Shown: piece by piece, positions 20,653 through 33,539 of the stretch | Numbering within the stretch: the stretch's first letter is position 1 | Layout: every line of letters starts with the position of its first letter | DNA from: Corbicula japonica | Taxonomy: Eukaryota > Mollusca > Bivalvia > Venerida > Cyrenidae | Reading direction: 5' to 3' | Length of the DNA stretch: 64,000 nucleotides | NCBI GenBank assembly: GCA_038501625.1 | Contig: JAZAYU010000928.1 | Coordinates: 1 to 64,000, forward strand | Program-made: the position numbers and the translations under genes | The notes under the pieces: model-generated | Databases searched by the model: none | What the model saw: the letters and a program-made list of their open reading frames with translations, nothing else | Told to the model about the DNA's origin: nothing

Positions 20653-23600
20653 CACCGTGCTCAATCGTTACCTTGCGAAAACGGCAAAGTCGCGTCGGAT
20701 CCCGGAATATCCGGTAAGTATTTTACTGATTTATGTGAGAAAATCGTTGTTTTTATATACTTATAAATATTTCCAGAGTAAACAACCTAGTGCAGGATGA
20801 TCTCCTAGGAGTCAGCTATAATGTTCACTGGTCGATTTCCTCCTCTTTTCAACCGTTTTCTCAATCATTCGGTGAAACCTCCGAAATTTGCTGAAAAAGT
20901 CGACAGTGGGTCCGGAAAACTCCTGTTTCAAACATTTTCGCAAATATGTTTTCGCCTTTCCATGTGCTTGTCTAGTAACTGATCTCTCCTGTACCCGATA
21001 CAAAACTTGTTTTAATTTTAAGAAGTCTTTGCTGGTTGATAGAGGTCATTTTACGCCAACATTTTGGGGAAACGTAGGGTAAAACGGAGATCAACTTTGG
21101 TTTTGGGGAAACTCCGGAACCACGGATTTTCAGCTTAAATATGATTGTTTCTTTCTTCGCCTGCCTTATTATTTTGTGAATTCACATAAATGATAGCCCT
21201 GCTCTTGTGTATAAATTTTTATTTTATTATTATTGTTTACTGAGAAATTGTCATGTCGTCTAATGATGTGTATATACTAGTAGTTAATGTTTAGTTTTGC
21301 GCTTGACATTCTTTGAAATGCAAGAGAAAGTAAATATTTTTATCTGCTTTGAATAAGTCATTGTCTCGTCTTTCCTGTCTTCTTAGAAGTGGCAAGGGCT
21401 ATATATATATATTGTATCTCAATCGCAAGATGTAGCTTTCTTGGGCGCAAAGAGAATCGTTTACACGCGCACGTTGTTGCTTTTTCAATCTGGCATAGCC
21501 GCCTTTACGGGCGCTCGTAGAAGCATCATTGTGCGCAATAGATATCCTTCCCGAGCTCAACAAGTATTCTTCAAGGTAGTCCGTTCACCAAAAAGTGAAC
21601 AACCCTCAACTGTACTCTGGTTCGGCCGCGATGCCATAATTGAAATTGCTTGCTAGAGCTGTGTGCCACCTGTCTTTGCTTTACAAAAACATATAATTTT
21701 ATGTACACCAGTTCCATGTGATATACCATGGCCAAACATCGCAACATAAAATGCTAAATTTTAGGAGAGCGAAAAAATGTGTTTTTTCTTTCTCATTTTA
21801 TCGACGAAACGCAGGTACCGTTTTGAAGTATTTTTGCTGTAACGAACCAGCGAGAAATACATTTTAATACCTCTTTTGACAGCAGAAATGGCTTTAATAC
21901 AACAATTTAAGATACGGTTATTTCGAATTTAAATTTGTCATAAATTGTCTATATAAATAATTTCATGCGAAACACCCATTTCATGCTTAGGGTCCATGCC
22001 ATCTATAGTGTAAAAAATATCTTTTATATCAGAATTATAACAGCTACTCAACAAATGAAATTCCATCGTTACAGAAATATAAGTTGTGGTGTTTTGTTCA
22101 ATATTTAAATTCGCTAACAACGTATCTTAAATTTATTTTTAAATAACTATTATCGACAAACGCATATCTTAAGAGTTCTTTTTTCACCTTGTTTAACATA
22201 AATAGTGTCAAAATATAAACAACACAGTTTATATGAGTAGTAAAGAATTAAAACCCATACAATTATGTTTTTCGCAGATACAAATTATCGTTGTTTTATC
22301 ACATGATGTTTTCGGAGGTTTGTGCTTGACTTTTAGACAGGCAACTGCTCCTTCGGACCGTTGCAAGCCAAGTGCAGTATAATACACAAGCTATGCATAC
22401 AGAAGTAAAGTGAACGTTTGCAAAATCAAAGTAAGCGGCCCTGAATTGTTATTCCTTTGCACAGTCTTTGTTTCTGCGTTTGCGCGCGCTTGTGTACGTA
22501 CCGGTAAATGTGTATTTTTGGAAGAAGGGAAGGCAGTTCAGTGTGTACGAAGGTTTACATTTTAAACTCTTTACTTTTTAAGTTAAAGGAATATAACCTG
22601 TGTCTTTTTCACAATAGTTATTGCGTTTGATCAATTTTGAGCTTTTAAAATGTAACGTTTAGCTTTATAACATTTGTTCTGTAGAAGTACAGCGGCGGTC
22701 AGTTTTGCATTAATTTATAAGCCCCGCCTACTACTTACATAATTATGCACATCGTTTCATGTATATAGCATGCGTAGAGTAGAATATAGGACTTTTCTTA
22801 GAGATACCTCTAAGGAGCAACGTTGTCATAGTTTTAGTGAATAAATATATGTGTTCACTTTACCATCCTTTTATGGGCCTTGCATATAACAACAAAATAG
22901 ATATAGACAGAACATAACATGTTCAAGAGTAATCATGTGCATTATCCCCGGCTACTACACCACAACATTAAAGTTTTATTTCAAACGTACCCGTTTTAAA
23001 ATTTAAGGAAAACTAAAATAAGCGTCTCAATTTTTCATGGAAGATACATGTAAGAGAATAGACTGCATTATGCCTATTCATTTTACATTTAAAATCTTGT
23101 TTTCGAATTTCGGAGTGTGTGTGTTTTTGTTCCTACAGTTTGGTACATCAATACTAAAATCATTACTGATATTATATTTGAATGTTCTGTTCATCTTCTC
23201 ATATTTTAAATCAACAATAATAATGGAGAAAAAGTTTCTACACTTGAGCAGTGCTAATATTTATCTGAATGCACAAAATAATAAGGAAGGCAAAGAAGAA
23301 ACGATCATATTTTAAGCTTAAATTTTTATCCGGGGTTCCGGCGTTTCCCCAAAAAAGAAAGTTGATCTCCGTTTTACCCTACGTTACCCAAAATGTGAGC
23401 GTAAAATGACCGCTTTCTACCAGCCAAGAATTTCGAAACGTTTAACAAGTTTTTTACCGGGTACAGGAGAGATCAGTTACTAGACAAGCACATGGAAAGG
23501 CGAATACATGCTTGAGAAAATGTTTAAAACATGAGTTTTTTCGGACCCACTATCGACTTTTTCAGGAACTTTCGGATGTTTCACCGGATGATTGAGAAAA

Positions 23601-23802
23601 CGATAGAAATGTGGCAGAAATCGACTAGTGAGCATTATAGCCGACTCCTTGGAGATCATCCTGCACTAGGTCGTTTTCCCCAGAAATATTTATAAGTATA
23701 CAAAAACAACAATTTTCTCACAAAAATCAGTAAAATACTTACCGGATATTCCGGGATCCGACGCGACTTTGCCGTTTTGCAAGGTAACGATTGGGCACGG
23801 TG
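20653..23802. mobile_element. 3.15-kb DNA element with ~490-bp inverted arms
   Basis: Left arm 20653-21143 and right arm 23314-23802 are inverted copies. The ends read TA|CACCGTGCTCAATCGTTACC and, reverse-complemented, TA|CACCGTGCCCAATCGTTACC, so TA flanks both sides. Shared strings include GCAAAGTCGCGTCGGATCCC and GTAGGGTAAAACGGAGATCA. The 2.2-kb interior is A+T-rich. Its longest frames (21441-21656 plus, 23037-23315 plus) resemble no transposase I know. Open frames inside the arms appear on both strands because of the symmetry. Long arms and no recognisable transposase suggest a foldback or long-TIR non-autonomous element. Confidence 0.7.
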
Positions 23803-24399
23803 TAATAGGACTTTAAAGATTAATAGTAAATAATTGCATTGTGTATCATTAAGTTTAATGTTTCTAGATACAGTAATTATAATATTTTCACCTCTATTGA
23901 AATTATATTTGTCTGCAGCTCCCTTCAGAAAATGTCAGCTTAATTTGTCAGGAGTGTGACATTATGCACATATTGCAATATTCTGTCAACATATCCTTTA
24001 CATGAAAACAAGAGCATGTTCTTTCCTAGAAGTCTATGTTATGTTTTGTATAATTCTGTCAAACAGGAATGGCCTAAGTGAAACATTTTTAGTACACTCC
24101 ACTTATGTGGTTGTCAGGAGTGTGACACGCTTACTTAAAAATATGATTTTTTATCTTTATTCAATACCACAAGGTCTAAAGCACTTATACTTGATGCTTC
24201 AACATGTATTTAATAGAAATACACACTTAAATAATAGGAAACAGTAATAATTGTATTTTAAACACATTATTAAAATTCTTGTGATTTATTTAATATTTGT
24301 CAATAAAGCTCCGTAAAATTTTTATTCTGCCACGTATGAGTAATACTTGATTGATTTTGATCACTGTAAAGACTGTACAAACATACGGAGTAACACAGC
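23803..24399. other. Non-coding flank
   Basis: A+T-rich sequence with two copies of TCAGGAGTGTGACA (near 23950 and 24115). The open frame at 24002-24247 has no support. Confidence 0.35.
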
Positions 24400-24452
24400 G
24401 GAAGGGTTTGTAGCACTGCAGGCTATCTTCGGTACTCTAATCTTTTCTTAAA
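24400..24452 (-). pseudogene. C1q exon fragment (copy D)
   Basis: On the minus strand the sequence reads AG, then codons for RVPKIACSATNPSA. This matches the start of the C1q exon at 37363 (RVPKIAFSATKPSS) and at 57319 (RVPMTAFSATNPSS), including acceptor position and phase. Similarity ends after about 14 codons and the frame then runs into unrelated sequence. The rest of the C1q domain is gone. Confidence 0.7.
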
Positions 24453-25009
24453 AGTAAAGTATAGAGGTGTGCATAAATGAAAGATGGTGGCGACAAGAGC
24501 TACATGTATGCATGCGACATATACAAATAAAGTTCTAATTAATTGCTAACAGCCACTTATTAAATTTTGTAAGTACTAATATCTATCGTCTTCTCATATT
24601 GTACCAAGTAAAATCATAATGATAACTTAAGAAAAGATTTATTATTAAATGCGTGTTATATAAGCCTTTCCAATAATTAGATGAATCTTTTAGTAACCTC
24701 TCCTGTCCAATTACGTGACTGCTCTAAGGGAAAAAATGATAGCACGCTGTATTAACGCAATAGGGAATATGTACCTAAAACTAAATTTAAATTTTTGTTT
24801 TTATCATAAAATTCTTTTTTGAAAAATATATTTTCTCGTTGAATTAGTAATTATACAACAGCGTCATGATATTTTTGATAATAAGGTCTAAAACAACCAA
24901 GTTTCTTTGACTAAAAGTGTCGAGTCATTATTCCTCGCGCTAAACCATAAACGGCTTTAACTAACAGCAAGTGTTCTCTCCACGGCTAAATAATAAATAT
25001 ATAATTATA
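24453..25009. other. Non-coding between C1q fragment D and its upstream duplication
   Basis: A+T-rich. By comparison with copy A this would correspond to intron, first exon and promoter, but no signal-peptide exon could be read. Confidence 0.35.
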
Positions 25010-25720
25010 ATTATTCAGATCAGAGAACTTTTTTATCGAAATAAACGTATAAACCCTTGAGATCTATGATTATGAAAATTGTATTCTGCAATCGACATTA
25101 TTATAACAAGTAATTCATCGTAGTATGATTGAAACTCATACGTTTTTTAAAAACAATTAAGGTCATACCGTCATATACGCAATTTCGAACACATTTTATT
25201 AAAGTACTCTTTCGGAATAATTGCGCGAAAAAAGTGAAAATAAAAAAGGTATTCAACTTATTGAAAACTGACGAGTACAAATTTTTGCCGAGAAAATTCG
25301 TTATTTCACTGAAAAGCTTAAAATAAAAATAATAATTTGTTGATTGCATCTACAGTATAGGGATTATACAACAGTTTCTATTAAATGGTAACTGTCAAAA
25401 CGAAAATAAGCTGCTTACAATTACAAATTTGAAAATATTCTTATTAATAATACTCGTAAAGCAGTTCTATTTTGAATTTTTTTGGGTCTGTGCAATTAAA
25501 GAAAACCTTCGTTATTTAAGTACAATTAACATTAACTTCCTATTTATGTTTACAAACAGTTTCTTAAGTTGTAAATACAATAAGGGCGTTCATATAATAA
25601 TACAAAGAAAAATGAGTTTCAACAATTCAGATAACATCTAAATTCTTCATTTTGTTGAAGTACTATCGTGCCATTGTTACAGCCAGATTTTGTTAATTGT
25701 CATCGTGACTGTATACAAGT
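25010..25720 (+). repeat. Segmental duplication, matches 39590-40490
   Basis: Direct copy of sequence upstream of the C1q gene of copy A. Shared strings include GATCTATGATT/GCTCTATGATT, ATTAACTTCCTATTTATGTT, AATAAGGGCGTT and TTGTCATCGTGACTGTA. Short insertions and deletions separate the copies. Open frames at 25101-25641 on both strands are not conserved between the two copies, arguing against coding. Confidence 0.6.
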
Positions 25721-27099
25721 TTCAGATCGCCAAAGCCGTAAACTGCCTAATTGTTGAGCGTATTTAAATTATCGCCAATCACTAACGAGTTTGAACTTTA
25801 ACTGCCTCTTGCACTTTAAAATCGAAACTGGCGTTCACTAGGAGTTTCATTGCAAGAAATCTTCAGATATTTTTTAATTTCTTTACCAGCAGTGCCCTTG
25901 TTGGTTTGCATCTATATTCAGTCAGTATTTACGGGAAAACTACAATATCGATGAGTGCGAACACTTTGTCAAATGTATAAAATTGTAAAGGCATTCATAA
26001 AAAGACATTGAGTTCCAAAAGAGAGTGATTCGGGGTCTATTGGCAGTTCAAGGTCTACAAAAATTTTAAATCGCCAAAGCCGTAAACTACCTACTTGTCT
26101 GATAATAGGTTTGGTTTGTATCTTTATTTATTTCGTCTATATCATAATAATATTTTCATTTTAGCCAGTCTACATTTGAATCTGATAGCTGTATTTTCGT
26201 CATGATGTTCAGAGATGGATATAAACTGGTGCAATATATAAAGTTGGACAATTGATGAAAAAACTCATTGCTTTGAGTCTACGCAACCAAAGCCGGTCGA
26301 TCATATTGACGATGTTCCGAACTGGAACAGCACATATTTCGAAACTTTCAGCATAAAGAAATTGATATGATACATATATTTCCCCCAAAATTCATTTTTG
26401 AAATTTTAGCATGTTTTCGTCATTTGCAATGTTTGCGACCTCTTAACTGCCTCTACTTTTAATTTGTTATTAAACATCCTGATGTTATTCGTTAATAAAA
26501 AATAAATGCCTCATTTTTGCATTTTTGTATCATAAAAAGAAAAAATTCAAATGATAAAATTATTTTCTAGATTGATAACGTTCATTACGTTGAACGTTGA
26601 CGTAACTCTCTTACGTCATTAAATATTTACGCAAAATAATGTAAAAACGAACATTTGAGAATAACGTTTGTTTTATAAGTGCCTCATTATCAAAACTCTT
26701 TTCTCCTTGACATTCACGTTATCACGTTATGGATAAAATAGACAATAGCGTGTTGGCTCATCATCCCCATAAGACCATTAAGAAGCTACAGAAAATTATT
26801 TAAGTGAAATTAAACGACAAACCACAACATTACCTTGAGATTTACATCAAATTTTGATGATAAAAAGATTATTTGCTTGAGAATTGTAATCTGTGTACCA
26901 GTGAGCTGAAATGTTCTTATTTTTTCATTGCGCTAAGCAGATTCCAGATTGTGTGTGTGGGTTAATAGGATATTGATACTTCGTTATTATAATTTATAAT
27001 ATTTTGAAAGATTCTATCAAATAGTTCAGAAAATCAACATTTATTAAGTGTGCACTTGGAACTTTTGACTAGTGACGATCAAAAGAAGCATATCGTCGT
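25721..27099. other. Non-coding with weak internal repetition
   Basis: ATCGCCAAAGCCGTAAACT occurs at about 25727 and 26071, with related sequence following, giving a degenerate direct repeat of about 340 bp. Nothing else was recognised. Confidence 0.35.
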
Positions 27100-27339
27100 A
27101 CATTGATACAAAAGCTGTAGTTAAATGATACAACTATTTCGGTTAGTTTTTATGTTACAGATGTATCGCCTGTTCACACAATATTTGCGTATATGTCTAT
27201 TTCTGTTACGTACAGATACTCAGGCATTTAGACAAATGGAATTTAATCTGAGGAATATTTAACAAATATATTTTCAAACGTTATATGTTCCCTTTCTTTC
27301 TATATAAAATATACTCAAATGTTATATTATGTTTAAGTA

Positions 27340-27540
27340 ATAATTCTTTCTATTGAAATGATATTGCCTCTACCTGGGAGCGAAACCGCACTGTCACGGC
27401 GACAGCTATTAGGCCTGCAATTCCGACGACGCAACCAATGAGCTAACTGGGACACTCCCACCCCCACCCCCCCCCCCCCCCTCAAAAAAGAGGTTGATCG
27501 GATAGCCCTGACAAACGTTATACTTGAAAGCATATTGAGT
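27340..27540 (-). mobile_element. tRNA-derived SINE with a poly-C tract
   Basis: On the minus strand 27454-27371 is tRNA-like: TAGCTCATTGGTTGCG (A box) and GCGGTTTCGCTCCCAGGTA (B box). It is preceded by GGGCTATCCGATCAACCTC, also found in front of the copy at 42096. On the plus strand a run of C lies at 27459-27482. The acceptor arm does not pair, so this is a SINE head and not a tRNA gene. The corresponding part of copy C lacks it. Confidence 0.7.
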
Positions 27541-27869
27541 ATTTTAACTGTTTTTAACTGATATTTCAGTATTATCAAAAGCACTGGGAATCTAAATAAG
27601 GTTCTATGGTGCACCCACCCTCTTTGCACTGCTGACAAGAAGTTGCATCCGGGAATTAACACCAATCCAGCACAAACTCTAGATGTTGCATTCATAAGCA
27701 TGCAAACAAGTCATACCTGTATAAGCTGTCTAATAAATGAATACTACCAAACTATTGCATAGATGGTTTGGTTCAAGCAATGAAATGAAGGAGATAACAT
27801 TGATAATTAGATAATTGTTAATTGACATAGTCAAATTTTGTCAATTTTTGTCAATTTCAAATTGATAAA

Positions 27870-30137
27870 TTTGTATCTCGAGGTTAAGTTTTAAAATTTA
27901 AATTTAAGTAATGAAGGTTAAAATACGCGCCAAAATGAATGTTGTACAACACTTTAAAAAATATAATAATATACCTTTATATTTGCTTGGCTCGTCAGGG
28001 ACGGTCCAGATACCCCAAATTTACTTGACTTTAAACCATCACAAACTGTGAACTTAAGCAAGCTAGCAAGAATAAGTCTGTGCACATTATCACATCGGAG
28101 CAACTGGTCATATAGTGACGAGTTTTGATGGTACTTAAACACATTCAGTTCGATCATTTAAACATTTCCGAGGCTATAAAAGAAACACGTTAACAATACT
28201 TGCAAGTAACAATGTATTTTATTAGGCAAATTGAGGTATTTTAATAATAGAAGCTGCAAAACGAAACTATAATATGGCTGTTTCCGGAAGGTTACGTAAA
28301 AACTTTACCGCAATAACGACACCATGTAATAAGTCGGTGAATAATGCCTGATAGGTAAAGCTCGTAATTTATAATTCATTTATATTTATTATATTTATAA
28401 TTCTTATAACATTCATAGAAAGACGAACTAAGGTAAATGTACTTGTTTTCAAACATCTGAATAAATCGAACCCAATTGCATTAACCGTTACGGTATTTGT
28501 TTATCTATTCATATTTATTGTTTGTTGTTACTTACATGATTTTATTTCAGTCGATACTTAAATAGCTTCACTGACATAGATAATGACCTTTAATTTTTAT
28601 CATATTATCAGGATTATCAGGATATGTTATAAAAGCATTGTGACGTGTTTGCAAATTACTTAAACGTTTCTTTAAATAGATGAAAACTATGAACTATGAA
28701 AACCACCGAACGAGAAAAATATGAAAATATTGCAGGATCTCTTTGATTGAGCCTGTTCGTGGGAAATAATGGAAATGCATGTTACATCCAACACCGTCTA
28801 GCCCCGGTTTGAGCGCATTTCACTGTTTTTATCAGTAAACAGACTGAGTACAGTTTTAGTCCATCCCGAAAATTGTAGATGTATTCATATTGCTGTGCAC
28901 ACGGAACCGTCAATGCAGATACCATTCCATGATCAGAGATGTATGGTCCCCAGATATAAAAAAAGATTTGCTACTTTTGGACCATGGTCCAACTATCTAA
29001 CATGTTTGGAAAAACATAAGGCACGACATCATGCGAAAACATGGAACCGCGTCATATTATATAAAGACCAACACCTTTTATAAAAATAAAGTTTATATTA
29101 AATTAAACAAAATACCGGTATAGGGAAGTGACATTTTCCGGCCAATATTCAACAGGAAATTTTAAGCTTATATTTTATTTGATTTTAATACAATTTTGCT
29201 TTCAATTGTTGGATTCATATTATTTATTATAACTGCAGTTTAAATGATTTTCTGCTACAAGTTTACAGCAAGTTACATCTGTGGTTGAAACAGCAGAATT
29301 CCATAATCACGTGGCAAAAACGTCGTACTACCTATTGTCCCTTAGCAATAATATTGCTGGTTCTATTTTTTTTTAAAGTGTCTTATTTCTGAAATTGGTT
29401 ATATGATCTACTATCTCTTATGTGGTTATTTTTGATATTCGTACTTCAACTTTCATGTGTGATGAATGAAACATTATTTAATTAATGAATATTGGTTTTT
29501 GTATTTATTTATTTATTACATTATTTATATTTAACCGTCGATTAGACGCTGAACTAATCAATCTATATCATCACCTCTCCCCCTCTGTCAGTCCACCCCT
29601 GACAGTAATTTCATAACGGATCGGGTTTGTTAATATTTGACTTTGACACCTTTAATTATAATCTCCAGGACCTCTTGATTTCAATAGCAGTGAATGGTGT
29701 TTTGGCGAAATTCTGGGTATTTGGTTTAAGCGTATTGTTATATTTCCTGAATTTTCCTATAAAAACTTTTCTAATGTTCATATACATTGCGTAATGTTAT
29801 ACACATTAACACAATCAGTTTTCATAGTTAATAAGAGAAAGAGCTTGCGCAAACGCTCAATAAAATTTAAATAACGATGCAGTTTTCAAAGCAAATTGTT
29901 TGACTCGGGTACGTTACCGGCTATATTTAAACATTTAGCGTAAAATTTACACTATAAGATTCTCGGAATTCAAACTCCATCAATTTGGTGTGAGGGGCTC
30001 GCATGCAGTGTACGGTGAAAAGGAGATTGACATTACAGAATAAAGATGTTAAAACGTGTATCCACTTTCTCCGTAGCAATACCGGTTTTTATTTTTATTT
30101 GTTAGGGGGGAAGTTTTGTCTGTGAATGTTATGAATG
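27870..30137. other. Non-coding part of copy A
   Basis: Inverted counterpart of 46010-48010 plus 50040-50313. Open frames at 27954-28157 (minus), 28895-29083 (plus) and 30049-30231 (minus) are interrupted or shifted in copy B, so they are probably not genes. Contains TCATATTATTTATTAT-type A+T-rich runs only. Confidence 0.5.
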
Positions 30138-30430
30138 ATAAGGCAGCGGCAGTCCAGTGGTAGAGCGCTCGCTTAGGGATCGAGGGGTCCCGTGTGCTAG
30201 CCCCAGTCCGGCCGCTAATTTCCTTAAGCAAGAAATAAAGCCTTCATTGCTTCTCTCCACCCAGGTGTATAAATGGGTACCTGTGAGGAATATAAGCCAA
30301 TGTTCCGTGGCTGCCTACGGCGCCGACTGTTAACGGACGACTTATACTCAGTGATCGAGGGGTAAATGTGAAAGTCGGTCGAATACGTTAACTTAGTAAT
30401 TACAGACTATATACCCATACCTTTACCTTT
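30138..30430 (+). mobile_element. tRNA-derived SINE, second family
   Basis: The head GCAGTCCAGTGGTAGAGCGC is a good A box. A B-box-like GTGCTAGCCCCAGTCC follows. The body contains CTCTCCACCCAGGTGTATAA, ATGGGTACCTGTGAGGAATA and CGATCGAGGGGTAAATG-like sequence, and it ends in repeated CCTTTA units. Copy B has no insertion at the matching place (about 45985-45992, GTAGTCATAACATTC), so this copy inserted after the duplication. Confidence 0.75.
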
Positions 30431-30533
30431 ACCTTGACTACTTCTGAACTTAATTAATTTAAACCGTAGTTATTTTCCTAATCTTCTAGAAATTAAGAAG
30501 CATTCTTGCCATCTTTCAAAGAATTCTACGACA

Positions 30534-31356
30534 AGAAAACTTTTGCAAGTTTTATCGCCGATATCCAGATCTAATTCATATATACAGGTGCAGTTTAAAA
30601 TCACTTTTGCAGCAAGGAATTTCACAGCCAGTTTTTATGGAGATTTAATTTATAAACTTAAGAAGATAAAAGGTGATGTTAATTTCTCCAGGTTATTCGT
30701 AAAAACCATCTGTAAATTTAAAAAGAAAGGTTACCAACATGATATTTTACAGCGCTCTGCAGGCCTGGTGATTAACCCATCTACAGTTGATCATTATGCT
30801 TACCTCTTTGGTTGCACGACGGTGGCAGGAGTCTAAGAGTTTATGAAGGTTTATGGGGAAATCTTTTCTTAAAAGAACCTAGAAGCTCGATTTGTTTCTT
30901 TTATCCCTGTCATCGTGTTCTTGCTGATTTTACTCCAGGTGCTCTGGTCTCGGTAAGATCATTGAGTACCCGCCCTTTGGCTTTCCAATTCTATTAGATT
31001 CTTATGTTTATATGTTAGTGTGCTTTTGCATGCAACATTGTTGAGCTTATGGATGGGTTGGAGTTATTTCACCAAGACAATTTGTACTTGTTTTGTAATA
31101 CGAGAACCTGTTGGGGCAAGTGTGAGGTTGGTGCACCCTAGAACCTGGTTTAAGCCCCCAGTGGCATTTTGTTTTGCCACTGACCGTTCCAAGGCGGTAA
31201 CCCCTCTGGTTCTCACTTTCGTTATTTGTTTGTGGCGTCCATTTTGAAACTGATTATTGTAATACCATGCTCTCTTTTCCTCTCTACTTTTTGGCTGTGT
31301 GGGGAGGCTGTGTATGCTGGATGTGGCCATTCCTGATATGCATATTTCATTTTTTA
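30534..31356 (+). pseudogene. Family R retroelement, end of reverse transcriptase plus 3' block
   Basis: Positions 30543-30836 encode the C-terminal part of a reverse transcriptase: SFYGDLIYKLKKIKG, FKKKGYQHDILQRSAGLVIN and DHYAYLFGCTTV, then a stop. These motifs belong to a retroelement family widespread in molluscs whose core is SRY(L/F)DDLLNIDN, seen at 43539. The 540-bp block follows directly (30837-31356), which identifies that block, repeated across the window, as the family's 3' region. The copy is 5'-truncated, its N-terminal codons are degenerate, and it is absent from copy B. The clade (possibly Penelope-like) is uncertain. Confidence 0.65.
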
Positions 31357-32749
31357 AAGTTCGTCAAAATGTTTAACATTTACACTTGTTGTTATTTTTA
31401 TTTACTAGAATGAACACATCTTTACATATTCATTTTAAGCATTATAAAGTTGTGATACAAATTTTGAGAATATTTTTATTTCATTCAATCGAAATGCAAA
31501 GTCATCAATTATTTCAAAATATGACGTAAACTTACCGGAGTCTCGTTTTCGCATGGCGTGGCTTATCATAATATCATGTATTTTATTTTTTCGTAAAACC
31601 ATGTCAAATATGGTTTAACAATAGGAAGATGTTAAGGCGCGTGAACCGTTGGGATCATAGATAAAGGATTAATGCATAAGAATAAAGGAAAAGGTTTACC
31701 TATATTAAAAATAGCAAAATACAAAATATCAGTAATTCCTAATACATCTATAAATCGTATCTAAATAAGTTGACCTTACAGTACTGTGAACGTTTAAAGT
31801 TACAAAATTTGCGTGTATCGTGCGTCCGTCTAACGTCTATCGTGCGTCCGTTTATCGTGTATCGTGCGTCCGTCTATCGTCTATCGTGCATCGTGCGTTT
31901 AATCGTCTAACGTGCATCGTGTAACGTACATCAGTTTCTCCCATATGCAAATTTAATCATTTGTCGAATATTTTGATAGCATTTTCATTTTTTAGAAATC
32001 TCTTACACGAAATATATCTATAGATAGTATACACAGTGTGTAACAGTCTACGTTATTAAGGTTTGTATTTTAGACCACTCCCCTCAACAAAAACAACAAA
32101 TGAAAAACGGAAGTGAAAATGTTAAAATAAAATCTTGGATATTTTAGTGGAAAATACATTCTGAAAATTGTTTATTTAGCATCGTTGTTAAGAATGTCTT
32201 CCTCTTTCAACAATGACGCTGTTGTCTTAGATTTTAAGCTGAAATAGAACTGGACTACAGTAGCGGATGAACTGAAACGATTTGACAGATAGGAAATGTC
32301 CTGGCGCAGTGTTTATGAATTATTTGGTGCCTTGTATATACAATCAAGGCATCTTATAAAGCTATGCAGTGAAGCCAGTGATAATCTTCTGGATCAACAA
32401 ACAAACTGAAGTGTCAAGAGCTGTGTCACAGTGTGTGCCATTGGGAACCATAATAACCCACCACACCATTTGAAAATGTGTCTTGACAATTCAAAAAAAA
32501 AAGGATGTTAAATAAATGAAGCAAATTGATTTTTCAATGACTCCATCCCATATAATTCTTGTCCCTGGATCATCGTATCAAACAGATAATTCCATTATTT
32601 GATAAACCGGTTGAAAACATGTCAAACAGTCTTGTTGTAACATATTATTTATTATATAAAATGGTAACAGGATTTCTACTAAATACATTTTTGGGCAACA
32701 TGCATTCCAAGATATTCACGAAGAATCATCCAAGTACGTTTATATGTAA

Positions 32750-33335
32750 ACATTATATAATACATGCCAGTAACTGTTTTCTCCTCTTTATGTTTTTATA
32801 TTATTTAACAGGTTTTAATAAATAAAAACAGGCTGATTACATTTTCTGGGACCAGAATCTTACAAAAATCTTAACTGGGATATTTATAACAACTAAATGG
32901 GGAAAAATTTCAAACGACTCTTGTCGCGACAAGTTATTTATCATAAAAATAATAAAATTGATTTTGACAAATATTTTTCAGGCAAAATGTATTCCGATTC
33001 ATTTGCAAAGAATGAGAAAAATATATTAAGATACAAAATCCTTAATAAAAAACATTTGAAAACTATCAAATCATTATATTATACATGCCAATAACTGTTT
33101 TCTCCTCTCCTAATGCTTTTATATTATTTTACAGGTTTTAAGTAATAAAAACAGGCTGATTACATTTACTGGGGCCAGAATTTAACAAAAATGACAAAAA
33201 TCTTAACTGGGATATTTTAAAACAACTAAATGGGAAAAAAGTTTCCAACGACTCTTGTCGCGACAAAAAATTATTTATCATAAAAATAATAAAATTGATT
33301 TTGAAAAATATTGTTCAATATCTGACTCAGTGAGG
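32750..33335 (+). repeat. Two-unit direct repeat, period ~333 bp
   Basis: CGACTCTTGTCGCGACAA occurs near 32918 and 33250. Around it both units share AACAGGTTTTAA, AAAACAGGCTGATTACATTT, CTTAACTGGGATATTT and ATAAAAATAATAAAATTGAT. CTTGTCGCGACAAG is itself a palindrome. Lies inside the 4.38-kb element. Confidence 0.7.
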
Positions 33336-33539
33336 TTACTTAACTTTATTGTTATTGTTATTTTTGTAGCGTTTTGACCCCAGTTAGTGTTTAAAGAATA
33401 TTCTATTCTTTAAACATGTAGAATTATACAAAATGAACCACACTAAAGTGAAAATGGTTGATATTATATATAAAATATTCATACATAATTATGTACTTTG
33501 ATTACTGTTAATGAATTTTCAAGGGTTAACAAATAAAAC

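Noticed and set aside
21441..21656. Frame inside the 3.15-kb element as a transposase
   Set aside because: It is 71 codons with no DDE-type spacing or known motif.
28895..29083. Small basic open frame as a gene
   Set aside because: Its inverted counterpart near 47040-47230 does not keep the frame, so selection for coding is not visible.
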